In this document: positions 21,520-27,723 of the stretch, piece after piece | Numbering within the stretch: position 1 is the first letter of the stretch | Layout: every line of letters begins with the position of its first letter | Source: an uncultured Oscillospiraceae bacterium | GTDB lineage: Bacteria; Bacillota; Clostridia; Oscillospirales; Ruminococcaceae | Reading direction: 5' to 3' | Assembly (NCBI GenBank): GCA_910578965.1 | Contig: CAJTSP010000022.1 | Coordinates: 1-27,723, forward strand | DNA: 27,723 nucleotides | Program-made: the position numbers and the translations under genes | Notes under the pieces: model-generated | The model's input: only the letters and a program-made list of their open reading frames with translations | What the model was told of the DNA's origin: nothing | Databases searched by the model: none

Positions 21520-21626
21520 GATAAATTCCCTCCTGTTAATTTTTTAGAATGCTCGCATGATGGTTTTGCATGGCCTGCGGCCGCACAGCCGCCAAAGCCT
21601 GCGGAATGGGCGGGACATGCCGCGCT

Positions 21627-22148
21627 TTACGCAGCGGGTTCCTCGCCGCCCTCGCTCTTGTCCACATAGGCCTGCATGGCAACGGCCAGCCCGCTGAGGG
21701 TGCTGGTGAGCGCGCCGGCAAACATCGAGAGCATGCCTTCGCGGCCGGGCAGCTTGGCAATCGCCTCCACCTCGGCCTTCTCCATGACCTTGCCTTCCAT
21801 GTAGCCGATCTTGACCTTGAACTTGTCCTTGGACGCGTCCGCAAACTTGCACAGGATGCGGGCCGGGGCCATGACGTCCTCGCCGGCAGCAATGGCGATG
21901 GCGGTGGTACCCTCCAGCACCTCGTCGATGCCCTCCAGGCCGGTGCCGTCGAGCGCCAGCTTGAGCATCGTGTTTTTGACTACCGCATAGTCCACGCCGG
22001 CCTCGCGCAAATCACGGCGCAGCTTGGTGTCGTCGGCCACATTGATGCCCTTGTAGTCCACAATGACGCCCGCCGCCGAGTTTGCGATCTTGTCCTTCAG
22101 CGCGGCCACATAGGCCTGCTTCTCGCTTAAGATTTTTGCACTGGGCAT
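21627..22148 (-). CDS. rplJ: Ribosomal protein uL10, 173 aa
   Basis: L10 anchors L7/L12 dimers to the 23S rRNA and regulates its own operon by binding the mRNA leader. The start MPSAKILSEKQAYVAALKDKI, the core VIVDYKGINVADDTKLRRDLREAGVDYAVVKNTMLKLAL (28-66) and the C-terminal L12-binding helix (about 135-165) are all present. GAGGTGA precedes the ATG. It is headed by a dedicated promoter and a long structured leader. The C-terminus has the usual acidic tail. Confidence 0.98.
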   Translation of the reverse strand: MPSAKILSEKQAYVAALKDKIANSAAGVIVDYKGINVADDTKLRRDLREAGVDYAVVKNTMLKLALDGTGLEGIDEVLEGTTAIAIAAGEDVMAPARILCKFADASKDKFKVKIGYMEGKVMEKAEVEAIAKLPGREGMLSMFAGALTSTLSGLAVAMQAYVDKSEGGEEPAA

Positions 22149-22403
22149 TTTGTTTCACCTCGTTTCAGCAATGGGATGGGCAAAAGCCCTTCGCGCGCTT
22201 TGCAGCGCCCAAAAAAGCCCCTGCCGGCAGGTGCGGCCAAACAAAAAGCCTCTTCCCCGCGCCCGGCGGGAAAGAGGCGAAAAGCAAGTGGGACGCACCC
22301 CGGCAAACAGCCGGGCCGTGCCTGCGCATCGCCTGTTTCTCGGCAGGCGGGCCGTGGGCCCTTACGCTTAAAACGCACCTGCTGTCTTAAAAACAGCTTT
22401 TTT
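22149..22403 (-). promoter_or_regulatory. rplJ leader with attenuator (L10 leader-like)
   Basis: The leader is about 250 nt. Near its 5' end GCTGT and ACAGC (22381-22397) form a small hairpin. A strong intrinsic terminator follows at 22248-22278, and then a second small palindrome, CCTGCCGGCAGG, ahead of GGCTTTTTT. The arrangement fits an L10-responsive leader of the kind known upstream of rplJ in Firmicutes, where L10 binding favours termination. I did not trace the L10 kink-turn binding site base by base. Confidence 0.75.
22248..22278 (-). terminator. Attenuator terminator in the rplJ leader
   Basis: On the minus strand GCCTCTTTCCCGC pairs with GCGGGGAAGAGGC over a 5-nt loop, with one G-U pair, followed by TTTTTG. 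It lies 100 bases before the rplJ start, so it must be read through for expression. Confidence 0.9.
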
Positions 22404-22432
22404 ATTGTACCATCCGCCCGGCGCCCTGTCAA
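22404..22432 (-). promoter_or_regulatory. Consensus promoter of rplJL
   Basis: TTGACA (22427-22432) and TACAAT (22404-22409) on the minus strand are spaced 17 bp apart. It lies 42 bases after the rplA stop and separates rplJL from the upstream operon. Confidence 0.92.
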
Positions 22433-22474
22433 GCACGGCAGGCGGTGATTTTCGGAAAAAACCCGTTTTTCGGC

Positions 22475-23170
22475 TTAGCCGCCAAAGCGTACCCCGTTGA
22501 GCTTGACGCCGGGGCCCATGGTGGTGGCCACCGTGACGCTGCGGATATACTGGCCCTTGGCCGCCGCCGGCTTTGCCTTGACGATGGCGTCCATCACGGT
22601 CTTGACGTTGTCCATCAGCTTTTCGGTGCCGAAGCTGGCCTTGCCCACCGGCACATGGATGATGTTCTGCTTATCCAGCCGGTACTCGATCTTGCCGGCC
22701 TTGGCCTCGGTTACGGCGCGGCCGATGTCCGGGGTCACGGTGCCGGCCTTGGGGTTCGGCATCAGGCCGCGGGGGCCCAGGATCTTGCCCAGGCGGCCCA
22801 CCTGGCCCATCATATCCGGGGTGGTTACCAGCACGTCAAAATCAACAAAGCCCTCGGTCTGGATCTTGGCGATCAGGTCGGCGTCGCCCACTATCATCGC
22901 GCCGGCTTCCTCGGCGGCCTTGGCGGCGTCGCCCTTGCAGATGGCGATGACCCGCACGTTTTTGCCGGTACCGTGGGGCAGCACCACCGCGCCGCGCACC
23001 TGCTGGTCGGCATGGCGGCTGTCCACGCCCAGGCGCACATGCAGCTCAACAGTCTCGTCAAACTTGGCCTTGGCGGTCTGGCAGCACAGGGTGATGCCCT
23101 CTTCGGTCTCATACAGTTTGGTACGGTCAACCAGCTTTGCGCTGTCTACATAATGCTTGCCGTGTTTCAT
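22475..23170 (-). CDS. rplA: Ribosomal protein uL1, 231 aa
   Basis: L1 forms the mobile stalk at the E site. The N-terminal MKHGKHYVDSAKLVDRTKLYETEEGI, the region ELHVRLGVDSRHADQQVRGAVVLPHGTGK (42-70) and the signature LGKILGPRGLMPNPKAGTVTPDIGRAV (about 127-153) are all standard. Length is normal. AGGAGG lies nine bases before the ATG. It follows rplK by 61 bases and is the last gene transcribed from the rpmG promoter before the rplJ promoter takes over. No separate terminator is visible between it and the rplJ promoter. Confidence 0.98.
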   Translation of the reverse strand: MKHGKHYVDSAKLVDRTKLYETEEGITLCCQTAKAKFDETVELHVRLGVDSRHADQQVRGAVVLPHGTGKNVRVIAICKGDAAKAAEEAGAMIVGDADLIAKIQTEGFVDFDVLVTTPDMMGQVGRLGKILGPRGLMPNPKAGTVTPDIGRAVTEAKAGKIEYRLDKQNIIHVPVGKASFGTEKLMDNVKTVMDAIVKAKPAAAKGQYIRSVTVATTMGPGVKLNGVRFGG

Positions 23171-23231
23171 CTTTTATTTCCTCCTGTGTGGTGGTATCGG
23201 AATGGTTCCTCCCACGTTGATGGCAGCCGGG

Positions 23232-23657
23232 TCAGTCTGCAACCGTGACGCCCATGCTGCGGCAGGTGCCGGCGATCATGCTGACGGCCGTGTCCAGGGT
23301 GGCGGCGTTGAGGTCGGGCATCTTGGTTTTGGCGATCTCCTCAAGCTGGGCCCGGGTGATGCTGGCCACCTTGGTCTTGTTGGGCACGCCGGAACCGCTC
23401 TCGATACCGCAGGCCTTTTTGATGAGTACCGGCGCCGGAGGGGTCTTGGTGATGAAGCTGAAGGAATGGTCGGCATACACGGTGATAACCACCGGGATGA
23501 CATAGCCCATATCCTTTTGGGTGCGCTCGTTGAACTCCTTGGTAAACGCCATGATGTTTACGCCGTGCTGGCCCAGCGCCGGGCCAACCGGGGGGGCCGG
23601 CGTTGCCTTGCCGGCCGGGATCTGCAGTTTGATGTAGCCAATAACTTTCTGCGCCAT
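23232..23657 (-). CDS. rplK: Ribosomal protein uL11, 141 aa
   Basis: L11 forms the GTPase-associated centre base with 23S rRNA. The N-terminal domain is MAQKVIGYIKLQIPAGKATPAPPVGPALGQHGVNIMAFTKEFN, with the proline-rich hinge, and the C-terminal domain ends with the family motif LDTAVSMIAGTCRSMGVTV. The ATG at 23657 follows GGAGGTG; the open frame reaches 19 residues further but those residues are not L11. It lies between nusG and rplA in the classical order. Confidence 0.98.
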   Translation of the reverse strand: MAQKVIGYIKLQIPAGKATPAPPVGPALGQHGVNIMAFTKEFNERTQKDMGYVIPVVITVYADHSFSFITKTPPAPVLIKKACGIESGSGVPNKTKVASITRAQLEEIAKTKMPDLNAATLDTAVSMIAGTCRSMGVTVAD

Positions 23658-23753
23658 TTTATTGCACCTCCAAAATGTGTGGTAAGATAGCGGGCCGCCC
23701 TGCGGCCCTCCCACGGGCGCTCATGCCGCGCCCTGCCCTTAAGGGTATTTTTG

Positions 23754-24278
23754 TTACAGCGGCTTTACCTGGCCCAGCTCAAGCTCTGCGGGGGTTTCCC
23801 GCCCGAACATCGAAACCTTGACCTTGACCTTGCCGGCCGCCATATCAATGGATTCCACCAGGCCCACAAAGCCTTCCAGCGGGCCGGCGGCGATCTCGAC
23901 ATTGTCGCCCACCTTGTAATCCACCGTGAGCTCGGCGGTCTCGACCCCGAGCTTGTCCACCTCGGCCTGCGAGAGCGGGATGGGCTTGGACGAAGCGCCC
24001 ACAAAGCCGGTAACGCCGCGGGTGTTGCGCACGATGTACCAACTCTCGTCGGTCATGACCATTTTGACCAAAACATAGCCGGGAAAGAGCTTGTGCTCCA
24101 CCATGCGCTCTTTGCCGTCCTTGATTTCGGGGGCCATCTCCACCGGCACCTTTACCTCGCAGATCAGATGTTGGAGACGGCGGTTTTCCACCATGGTCTC
24201 AAGATCCTGGGCCACCTTTTTTTCGTAGCCGGAATAGGTGTGCACCACATACCACATTGCCTGTTCAGTTTCTGCCAT
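23754..24278 (-). CDS. nusG: Transcription termination/antitermination factor NusG, 174 aa
   Basis: NusG binds the clamp of RNA polymerase and couples transcription to translation or Rho. The NGN domain shows MWYVVHTYSGYEKKVAQDLE (8-27) and LFPGYVLVKMVMTDESWYIVRNTRGVTGFVG (64-94). The KOW domain is VGDNVEIAAGPLEGFVGLVESIDMAAGKVKVKVSMFGRETPAELE. Length is normal. A 17-base stretch across its start codon (24268-24284) is identical to that of secE. The ribosome binding site (GGCGGG) is weak. Confidence 0.98.
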   Translation of the reverse strand: MAETEQAMWYVVHTYSGYEKKVAQDLETMVENRRLQHLICEVKVPVEMAPEIKDGKERMVEHKLFPGYVLVKMVMTDESWYIVRNTRGVTGFVGASSKPIPLSQAEVDKLGVETAELTVDYKVGDNVEIAAGPLEGFVGLVESIDMAAGKVKVKVSMFGRETPAELELGQVKPL

Positions 24279-24389
24279 GCCGTACCCGCCTTTCGCAAAG
24301 TGTATGGCCCGCGCCGCGGCCGGGGCCGCCTTGGGTTGCGCCGCGCGGCCGGTTGTTTTAAGAACCCGCTAAGGATGCGGACGCCGGTC

Positions 24390-24614
24390 CTAAATCAGCC
24401 AGCCCATAATGCCGCCAAAGAGGGTATCCAGCAAAAAGATGGACACGGCCGCCACCGCCACCACTACCAGCACCACGATGGTGTTGTTGATGGCCTGCTT
24501 TTTGGTGGGCCAAACCACCTTTTTGAGCTCGCTTTTGGTATCGCGGAAGTACTTGGCCACTCCCTTGAACCAGGCCTTGACCTTGCCGGGCTTTTTGCCT
24601 TGCGTTTCTGCCAT
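24390..24614 (-). CDS. secE: Preprotein translocase subunit SecE, 74 aa
   Basis: SecE clamps SecY in the general secretion channel. It is the short Gram-positive form with one membrane helix (about 44-66). The conserved amphipathic segment before it is FRDTKSELKKVVWPTKKQAINNT, including the W-P pair. The gene lies between rpmG and nusG, the standard location. Its start region duplicates that of nusG for 17 bases, and both proteins begin MAET. Confidence 0.97.
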   Translation of the reverse strand: MAETQGKKPGKVKAWFKGVAKYFRDTKSELKKVVWPTKKQAINNTIVVLVVVAVAAVSIFLLDTLFGGIMGWLI

Positions 24615-24632
24615 GCCGTATCCCCCGCTTTC

Positions 24633-24782
24633 TTACTTGGTCTCCCGATGAACGGTATGCTTTTTGCAGAAACGGCAATACTTTTTCATCTCGAGACGGT
24701 CCGGGCTGTTTTTCTTGTTTTTCATGGTGTTGTAGTTGCGCTGCTTGCACTCGGTGCAGGCCAGGGTAATCTTGACTCGCAT
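24633..24782 (-). CDS. rpmG: Ribosomal protein bL33, zinc-binding form, 49 aa
   Basis: This short 50S protein begins MRVKITLACTECKQRNYNTMKNK. The two CxxC pairs, Cys9/Cys12 and Cys36/Cys39, mark the zinc-containing paralogue. The ATG at 24782 has GGAGGTG before it; the open frame extends upstream, but those residues are not L33. It is the first gene of the rpmG-secE-nusG-rplK-rplA operon, 18 bases before secE. Confidence 0.97.
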   Translation of the reverse strand: MRVKITLACTECKQRNYNTMKNKKNSPDRLEMKKYCRFCKKHTVHRETK

Positions 24783-24962
24783 GTTTTCGGCACCTCCATT
24801 TAACGGTTTTTTTGACGCTGTCCGGCCGGAAAACGCCGCCCGGGCAGCCAAGCCTCCCTCGATCTTGCAGGCATCCCCGCGCGGCATAAGGCACGGGCGG
24901 CCCTGCAAAGCGGCCCGCAAAAAATGCGCACAAAAAAATAAACCTGCAAAAGAGGTGCCCTT

Positions 24963-24991
24963 ATCATAACACACCGCGCCCTCTGCGTCAA
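24963..24991 (-). promoter_or_regulatory. Promoter of the rpmG-secE-nusG-rplK-rplA operon
   Basis: On the minus strand TTGACG (24986-24991) and TATGAT (24963-24968) are 17 bp apart. Confidence 0.88.
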
Positions 24992-25041
24992 GCAGAACCC
25001 GCGCGAAAAAAGCTCCATATCCCGTGCGCCGCACAAAACCC

Positions 25042-25070
25042 GTGCAAAAAAGGTATGATTATGCTATGAT
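25042..25070 (+). promoter_or_regulatory. Extended -10 promoter of the ddl-murI operon
   Basis: TATGAT (25065-25070) is preceded by TGC, an extended -10 (TGn). The -35 position holds GTGCAA, which is weak. The expected start lies near 25077. Confidence 0.65.
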
Positions 25071-25158
25071 AAGGATACTTATGGATAAGACCGCCCTCCA
25101 AACGGCAGGCCGAGGAGCGCCGCGGGCGGACGCTTGAATAAAGTGAGGTTTTGTGTGG

Positions 25159-26250
25159 ATGGACAGGACGCGGATTGCCGTATTTTTTGGCGGAGCCTCC
25201 AGCGAACACGAGGTAAGCTGCGTGAGCGCAGCGACCGTGCTGGCCGGGCTGGCCGAGGCCGGCTATGAGGCGATGCCGGTAGGTATTACCAAAGAAGGGA
25301 CCTGGCTTTATTACCCCGGCCCGGCCGAAAAGCTGCAAAACGGCAGTTGGCCCCGGGACGCGGGCTGCCGCCGCTGCATTTTGAGCCCCGACCGGCAGGA
25401 CCACGGACTCCTGCTGCAAAGCGGCGCGGGCTACGAGCTGATAAAGGTGGACGCAGCTTTTCCGGTACTGCACGGCAAAAACGGGGAGGACGGCACCATC
25501 CAGGGCCTGTTTGAGCTGGCCGGCATCCCGTATGTGGGCTGCGGGGTGCTGGCCAGCGCGGTATGCATGGACAAGGCGGTGGCCAACGCCCTGATTGACG
25601 CGGCCGGCGTGCCCCGCTGCGAGTGGGACTGGGCCTGGAAGAGCGAATGCGCCGATTTTGACGCATTGGAAGCAAGGCTTGCCCAAAAGCTGCACTACCC
25701 CATCTTTGTAAAGCCGGCCAACGCGGGCAGCAGCGTAGGCATCAGCCGGGCCGAAAACCGCTCCGAGCTTGAGGCCGCCCTCGAAACCGCCCTGCGCGAG
25801 GACGACAAGGTGGTGTTTGAACGGTTTGTGCAGGGACAGGAGGTGGAGTGCGCCGCCCTGGGCAACACCGGCAGCCGGCGGGGGGTAACGGCCACCCGGC
25901 CGGGCGAAATCTTGGCCGGGGACGTATTTTATACCTACGACGACAAGTACAAAAACGGGGTGAGCCGCACCCTCATCCCGGCGGCCCTGAGTGAAGAAAA
26001 GCTGGACGAAGTGCGTGCCTGGGCCGAAAAGGCGTATCAGGTGCTGGGCTGCGAAGGGCTGGCCCGCTGCGACTTTTTTGTGGAGGCGGGCACCGGTAAG
26101 GTACTGCTGAACGAAATAAACACCCTGCCGGGCTTCACGGCCATCAGCATGTATCCCAAATTGATGGAGGCCGCAGGGATACCGCTGCCGCAGCTTTGCC
26201 GGCAGTTGGTGGATCTTGCGCTGACAAAGGCGGAGGCGCGGCATGGATAA
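25159..26250 (+). CDS. ddl: D-alanine--D-alanine ligase, 363 aa
   Basis: Ddl joins two D-alanines with ATP for the peptidoglycan pentapeptide. The N-terminal VFFGGASSEHEVSCVSA (8-24), PVLHGKNGEDGTIQGLFE (102-119) and VGCGVLASAVCMDK (126-139) are diagnostic. ATP-grasp parts include FVKPANAGSSVGIS (183-196), FERFVQGQEVECAALG (220-235) and the ending LLNEINTLPGFTAISMYPKLMEAAG (316-340). The omega-loop reads FYTYDDKYKNG, with the Tyr/Lys pattern of true D-Ala-D-Ala enzymes rather than a VanA-type lactate ligase. The start could be GTG 25153 or ATG 25159; the ATG gives the better spacing (ten bases) from GAGG. It overlaps murI by eight bases, so D-amino acid precursors are made from one operon. 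Confidence 0.95.
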   Translation: MDRTRIAVFFGGASSEHEVSCVSAATVLAGLAEAGYEAMPVGITKEGTWLYYPGPAEKLQNGSWPRDAGCRRCILSPDRQDHGLLLQSGAGYELIKVDAAFPVLHGKNGEDGTIQGLFELAGIPYVGCGVLASAVCMDKAVANALIDAAGVPRCEWDWAWKSECADFDALEARLAQKLHYPIFVKPANAGSSVGISRAENRSELEAALETALREDDKVVFERFVQGQEVECAALGNTGSRRGVTATRPGEILAGDVFYTYDDKYKNGVSRTLIPAALSEEKLDEVRAWAEKAYQVLGCEGLARCDFFVEAGTGKVLLNEINTLPGFTAISMYPKLMEAAGIPLPQLCRQLVDLALTKAEARHG

Positions 26251-27124
26251 GCGGCCGATAGGGGTCTTTGATTCGGGGCTGGGGGGGCTCACCGCCGTGC
26301 GGGAGCTGCGGCGGCTTTTGCCCGGCGAGGATATCGTCTATTTTGGCGATACCGGCCGGGTGCCGTACGGCACCCGGGGCAGCACGATCATCCGGCAGTA
26401 CGCCCGGCAGGACATCGCCTTTTTGCTGGGGCGCGGGGTCAAGCTGATTCTGGCGGCCTGCGGCACCGTAAGCAGTACCCTGCTGCCCGAGGATACGGCC
26501 GGCCTGCCGGTGCCCTATGCCGGAGTGGTGGAGCCCACCGCCCGCGCAGCCGCAGAGGCCACCCGCACCGGGCGGATCGGTATCATCGGCACCGCAGCCA
26601 CCATCCGCAGCGGCAGCTACGAACGGCTGCTGCACACGCTGCGGCCCGGGGTTTCCACCATTGCACGTGCCTGCCCTCTGTTTGTACCGCTGGTAGAAAA
26701 CGGCCACATTGCGCCAAACGACGCGGTGAGCGGCCTTGTGGCCGAAGAATACCTGGCCCCGCTTCGCAAGGCCGGGGTGGACACCCTGATTTTGGGATGT
26801 ACCCACTATCCGCTGCTGGCCGGGGTGATCGGCCAGGCGATGGGCCCCGGGGTGGCCCTGATCGACGCCGGGCGGGAGGCCGCCCGCGCAGTGAAAGCAA
26901 AGCTCGCCGCGGGCAGCCTGCTGAATGAAGCGGGCGGCGGCGTGCGGTACTATGTAACCGACAGCACCGACCAGTTTGCCGCCATGGCCGACCGGTGCCT
27001 GGACGGGGGCACGCACGGGCCGGTGGAGCACATACCCATCGAGCGGATTGCAGCCCCCGATATGGCCCCCGAAGGCCGGGCGCCTGGAGGGGCCGGCCAT
27101 TTTGCAGGCTGCGGCCGCCTATAA
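26243..27124 (+). CDS. murI: Glutamate racemase, 293 aa
   Basis: MurI makes D-glutamate for peptidoglycan. The substrate-binding IGVFDSGLGGLTAVREL (6-22, Asp10 and Ser11), FGDTGRVPYGTR (34-45), the first catalytic cysteine in ILAACGTVSST (Cys73) and the second in LILGCTHYPLL (Cys186, with His188) are all present. The usual ACNT reads ACGT here, a substitution I believe is common in this bacterial group. The C-terminus extends past the fold with about 25 low-complexity residues. GGAGG lies seven bases before the ATG, and the start overlaps the ddl stop. The stop is doubled (TAATAA). Confidence 0.95.
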   Translation: MDKRPIGVFDSGLGGLTAVRELRRLLPGEDIVYFGDTGRVPYGTRGSTIIRQYARQDIAFLLGRGVKLILAACGTVSSTLLPEDTAGLPVPYAGVVEPTARAAAEATRTGRIGIIGTAATIRSGSYERLLHTLRPGVSTIARACPLFVPLVENGHIAPNDAVSGLVAEEYLAPLRKAGVDTLILGCTHYPLLAGVIGQAMGPGVALIDAGREAARAVKAKLAAGSLLNEAGGGVRYYVTDSTDQFAAMADRCLDGGTHGPVEHIPIERIAAPDMAPEGRAPGGAGHFAGCGRL

Positions 27125-27140
27125 TAAGGAAGGGATGCGC

Positions 27141-27581
27141 ATGAAGGAAAATTATCTGATCCAGATCGACGGCCGGATGGAACAGGACGGCCCAGACGAG
27201 GCCGACAGCATCCGGCTGATGACCCGCGGCAGCTTTGTGCGGCGGGGCGGCAGCTTTTTTATTACCTACACCGAAACCGAAACCACCGGCTATGAGGGCT
27301 GCACCACCACCGTGCGGGTGGCCCAGGACGCCAGCAAGGTAAGTATGACCCGGTTCGGCCGGCGGCCCAGCCAGCTTGTGATTGAAAAAGGGGTGCGGCA
27401 CCTCTGCCACTACGACACAGGCTATGGCGCAATGACCCTGGGGGTTGCGGCGGACGAAATCTGCCACCAGCTTACCGACGCGGGCGGGCAGGTAGAGTTC
27501 AGCTATACGCTGGATATGGACAGCGCCGGCATGATTAGCCGCAACCTGGTTAAAATCCAGGTGCGCCCGGCTGTTTCCTGA
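27141..27581 (+). CDS. DUF1934-like small beta-barrel protein, 146 aa
   Basis: The protein resembles the DUF1934 family, small cytoplasmic beta-barrels of unknown function found mostly in Firmicutes. Visible parts are the opening YLIQIDGRMEQDG, an alternating strand pattern with SFFITYTETETTGYEGCTTTVRVAQDASKVSMTRFG (about 38-74) and the C-terminal GQVEFSYTLDMDSAGMISRNLVKIQV. No signal peptide or membrane segment is present. ATG 27135 and ATG 27141 are both in frame; the second sits better after AAGGAAGGG. It begins 16 bases after murI and is probably the third gene of the operon, but this does not reveal its function. Confidence 0.75.
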   Translation: MKENYLIQIDGRMEQDGPDEADSIRLMTRGSFVRRGGSFFITYTETETTGYEGCTTTVRVAQDASKVSMTRFGRRPSQLVIEKGVRHLCHYDTGYGAMTLGVAADEICHQLTDAGGQVEFSYTLDMDSAGMISRNLVKIQVRPAVS

Positions 27582-27604
27582 GCCGGGCACGGGCGTGGCC
27601 CGGC
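27582..27604 (+). terminator. Possible terminator after the DUF1934-like gene
   Basis: GCCGGGC (27582-27588) and GCCCGGC (27598-27604) form a 7-bp stem directly after the stop codon. No T-run follows, so this is a weak call. Confidence 0.35.
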
Positions 27605-27670
27605 CTGCAAAGGCAGGGGCCTCCCTTTGTGCCCCGGGCGCGCAAACAGGGCAAGGCCGCGCCTGGCAAC

Positions 27671-27709
27671 AAAAAAAGCGGGCCGCCTTTTGATACAGAA
27701 AAGCGGCCC
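27671..27709 (-). terminator. Terminator for a minus-strand gene beyond the right edge
   Basis: GGGCCGC and GCGGCCC (27680-27686 and 27703-27709) plus four A-T pairs form the stem. On the minus strand it is followed by a run of seven T (27671-27677), so it should end a transcript coming from the right of the window. Confidence 0.8.
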
Positions 27710-27723
27710 AATATATATTATTA

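Larger units (their letters stand above)
24783..25158. other. Divergent promoter region, rpmG operon and ddl operon
   Basis: This region of 376 bases holds back-to-back promoters at 24963-24991 (-) and 25042-25070 (+). The rpmG leader is about 170 nt and GC-rich with several potential stems and T-runs, but no single convincing terminator or known riboswitch. The ddl leader is about 80 nt. I see no protein gene. Confidence 0.6.

Noticed and set aside
1..27723. CRISPR arrays, rRNA genes, SRP RNA or complete insertion sequences
   Set aside because: No regularly spaced repeats, no rRNA-like segments, no recognisable SRP core and no transposase gene were seen.

Overview
The window looks like chromosome from a high-GC, spore-forming member of the Clostridia, most likely in the Oscillospiraceae/Ruminococcaceae range. 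The reasons are the Gram-positive gene order rpmG-secE-nusG-rplK-rplA-rplJ-rplL, a sporulation sigma-K gene, rubrerythrin, a YesM/YesN-type two-component system, a DctPQM TRAP transporter and a NimA-like flavoprotein. This is inference from gene content; no database search was possible.

Layout. Bases 1-1275 are an integration scar: a truncated tyrosine recombinase, a cluster of hairpins, an intact tRNA-Leu(UAA) on the minus strand, and behind it the 5' half of a second tRNA-Leu(UAA) with a near-consensus promoter. Bases 1405-5607 (+) hold a large GT-C-like membrane protein (DUF6311-like) translationally coupled to an RluA-type pseudouridine synthase, then sigK. Bases 5787-14817 form what I read as a sugar-acid (uronate) module: an SDR and the TRAP transporter dctPQM (-), a divergent sensor kinase/AraC-type regulator pair (+), an AEC permease (-), a KduD-like dehydrogenase (+) and a KdgF-like cupin (-). 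KduD and KdgF act in the same 4-deoxy-L-threo-hexosulose-uronate route, which points to unsaturated or pectin-derived uronates as substrate; kduI, kdgK and kdgA are not in the window.

Bases 15066-20885 carry rubrerythrin, an AI-2E family membrane protein and a GH25 lysozyme-like protein (-), then a MutT/OGG pair and a NimA-like flavoprotein (+), then free-methionine-(R)-sulfoxide reductase (-). Several of these deal with oxidative damage. Bases 21089-24991 (-) are the ribosomal protein/NusG/SecE operon, with a consensus promoter and an attenuator-like leader before rplJL. Bases 25042-27581 (+) are a cell-wall precursor operon, ddl-murI, plus a DUF1934-like gene. The last bases hold a terminator for a gene entering from the right.

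No CRISPR array, rRNA or complete mobile element is visible. I did not find a clearly new multi-gene system. The most useful leads are the uronate module with its possible shared operator, the tRNA-Leu scar, the sequestered ribosome binding site of the GH25 gene, and the hairpin-rich segments near the integrase relic and upstream of sigK.
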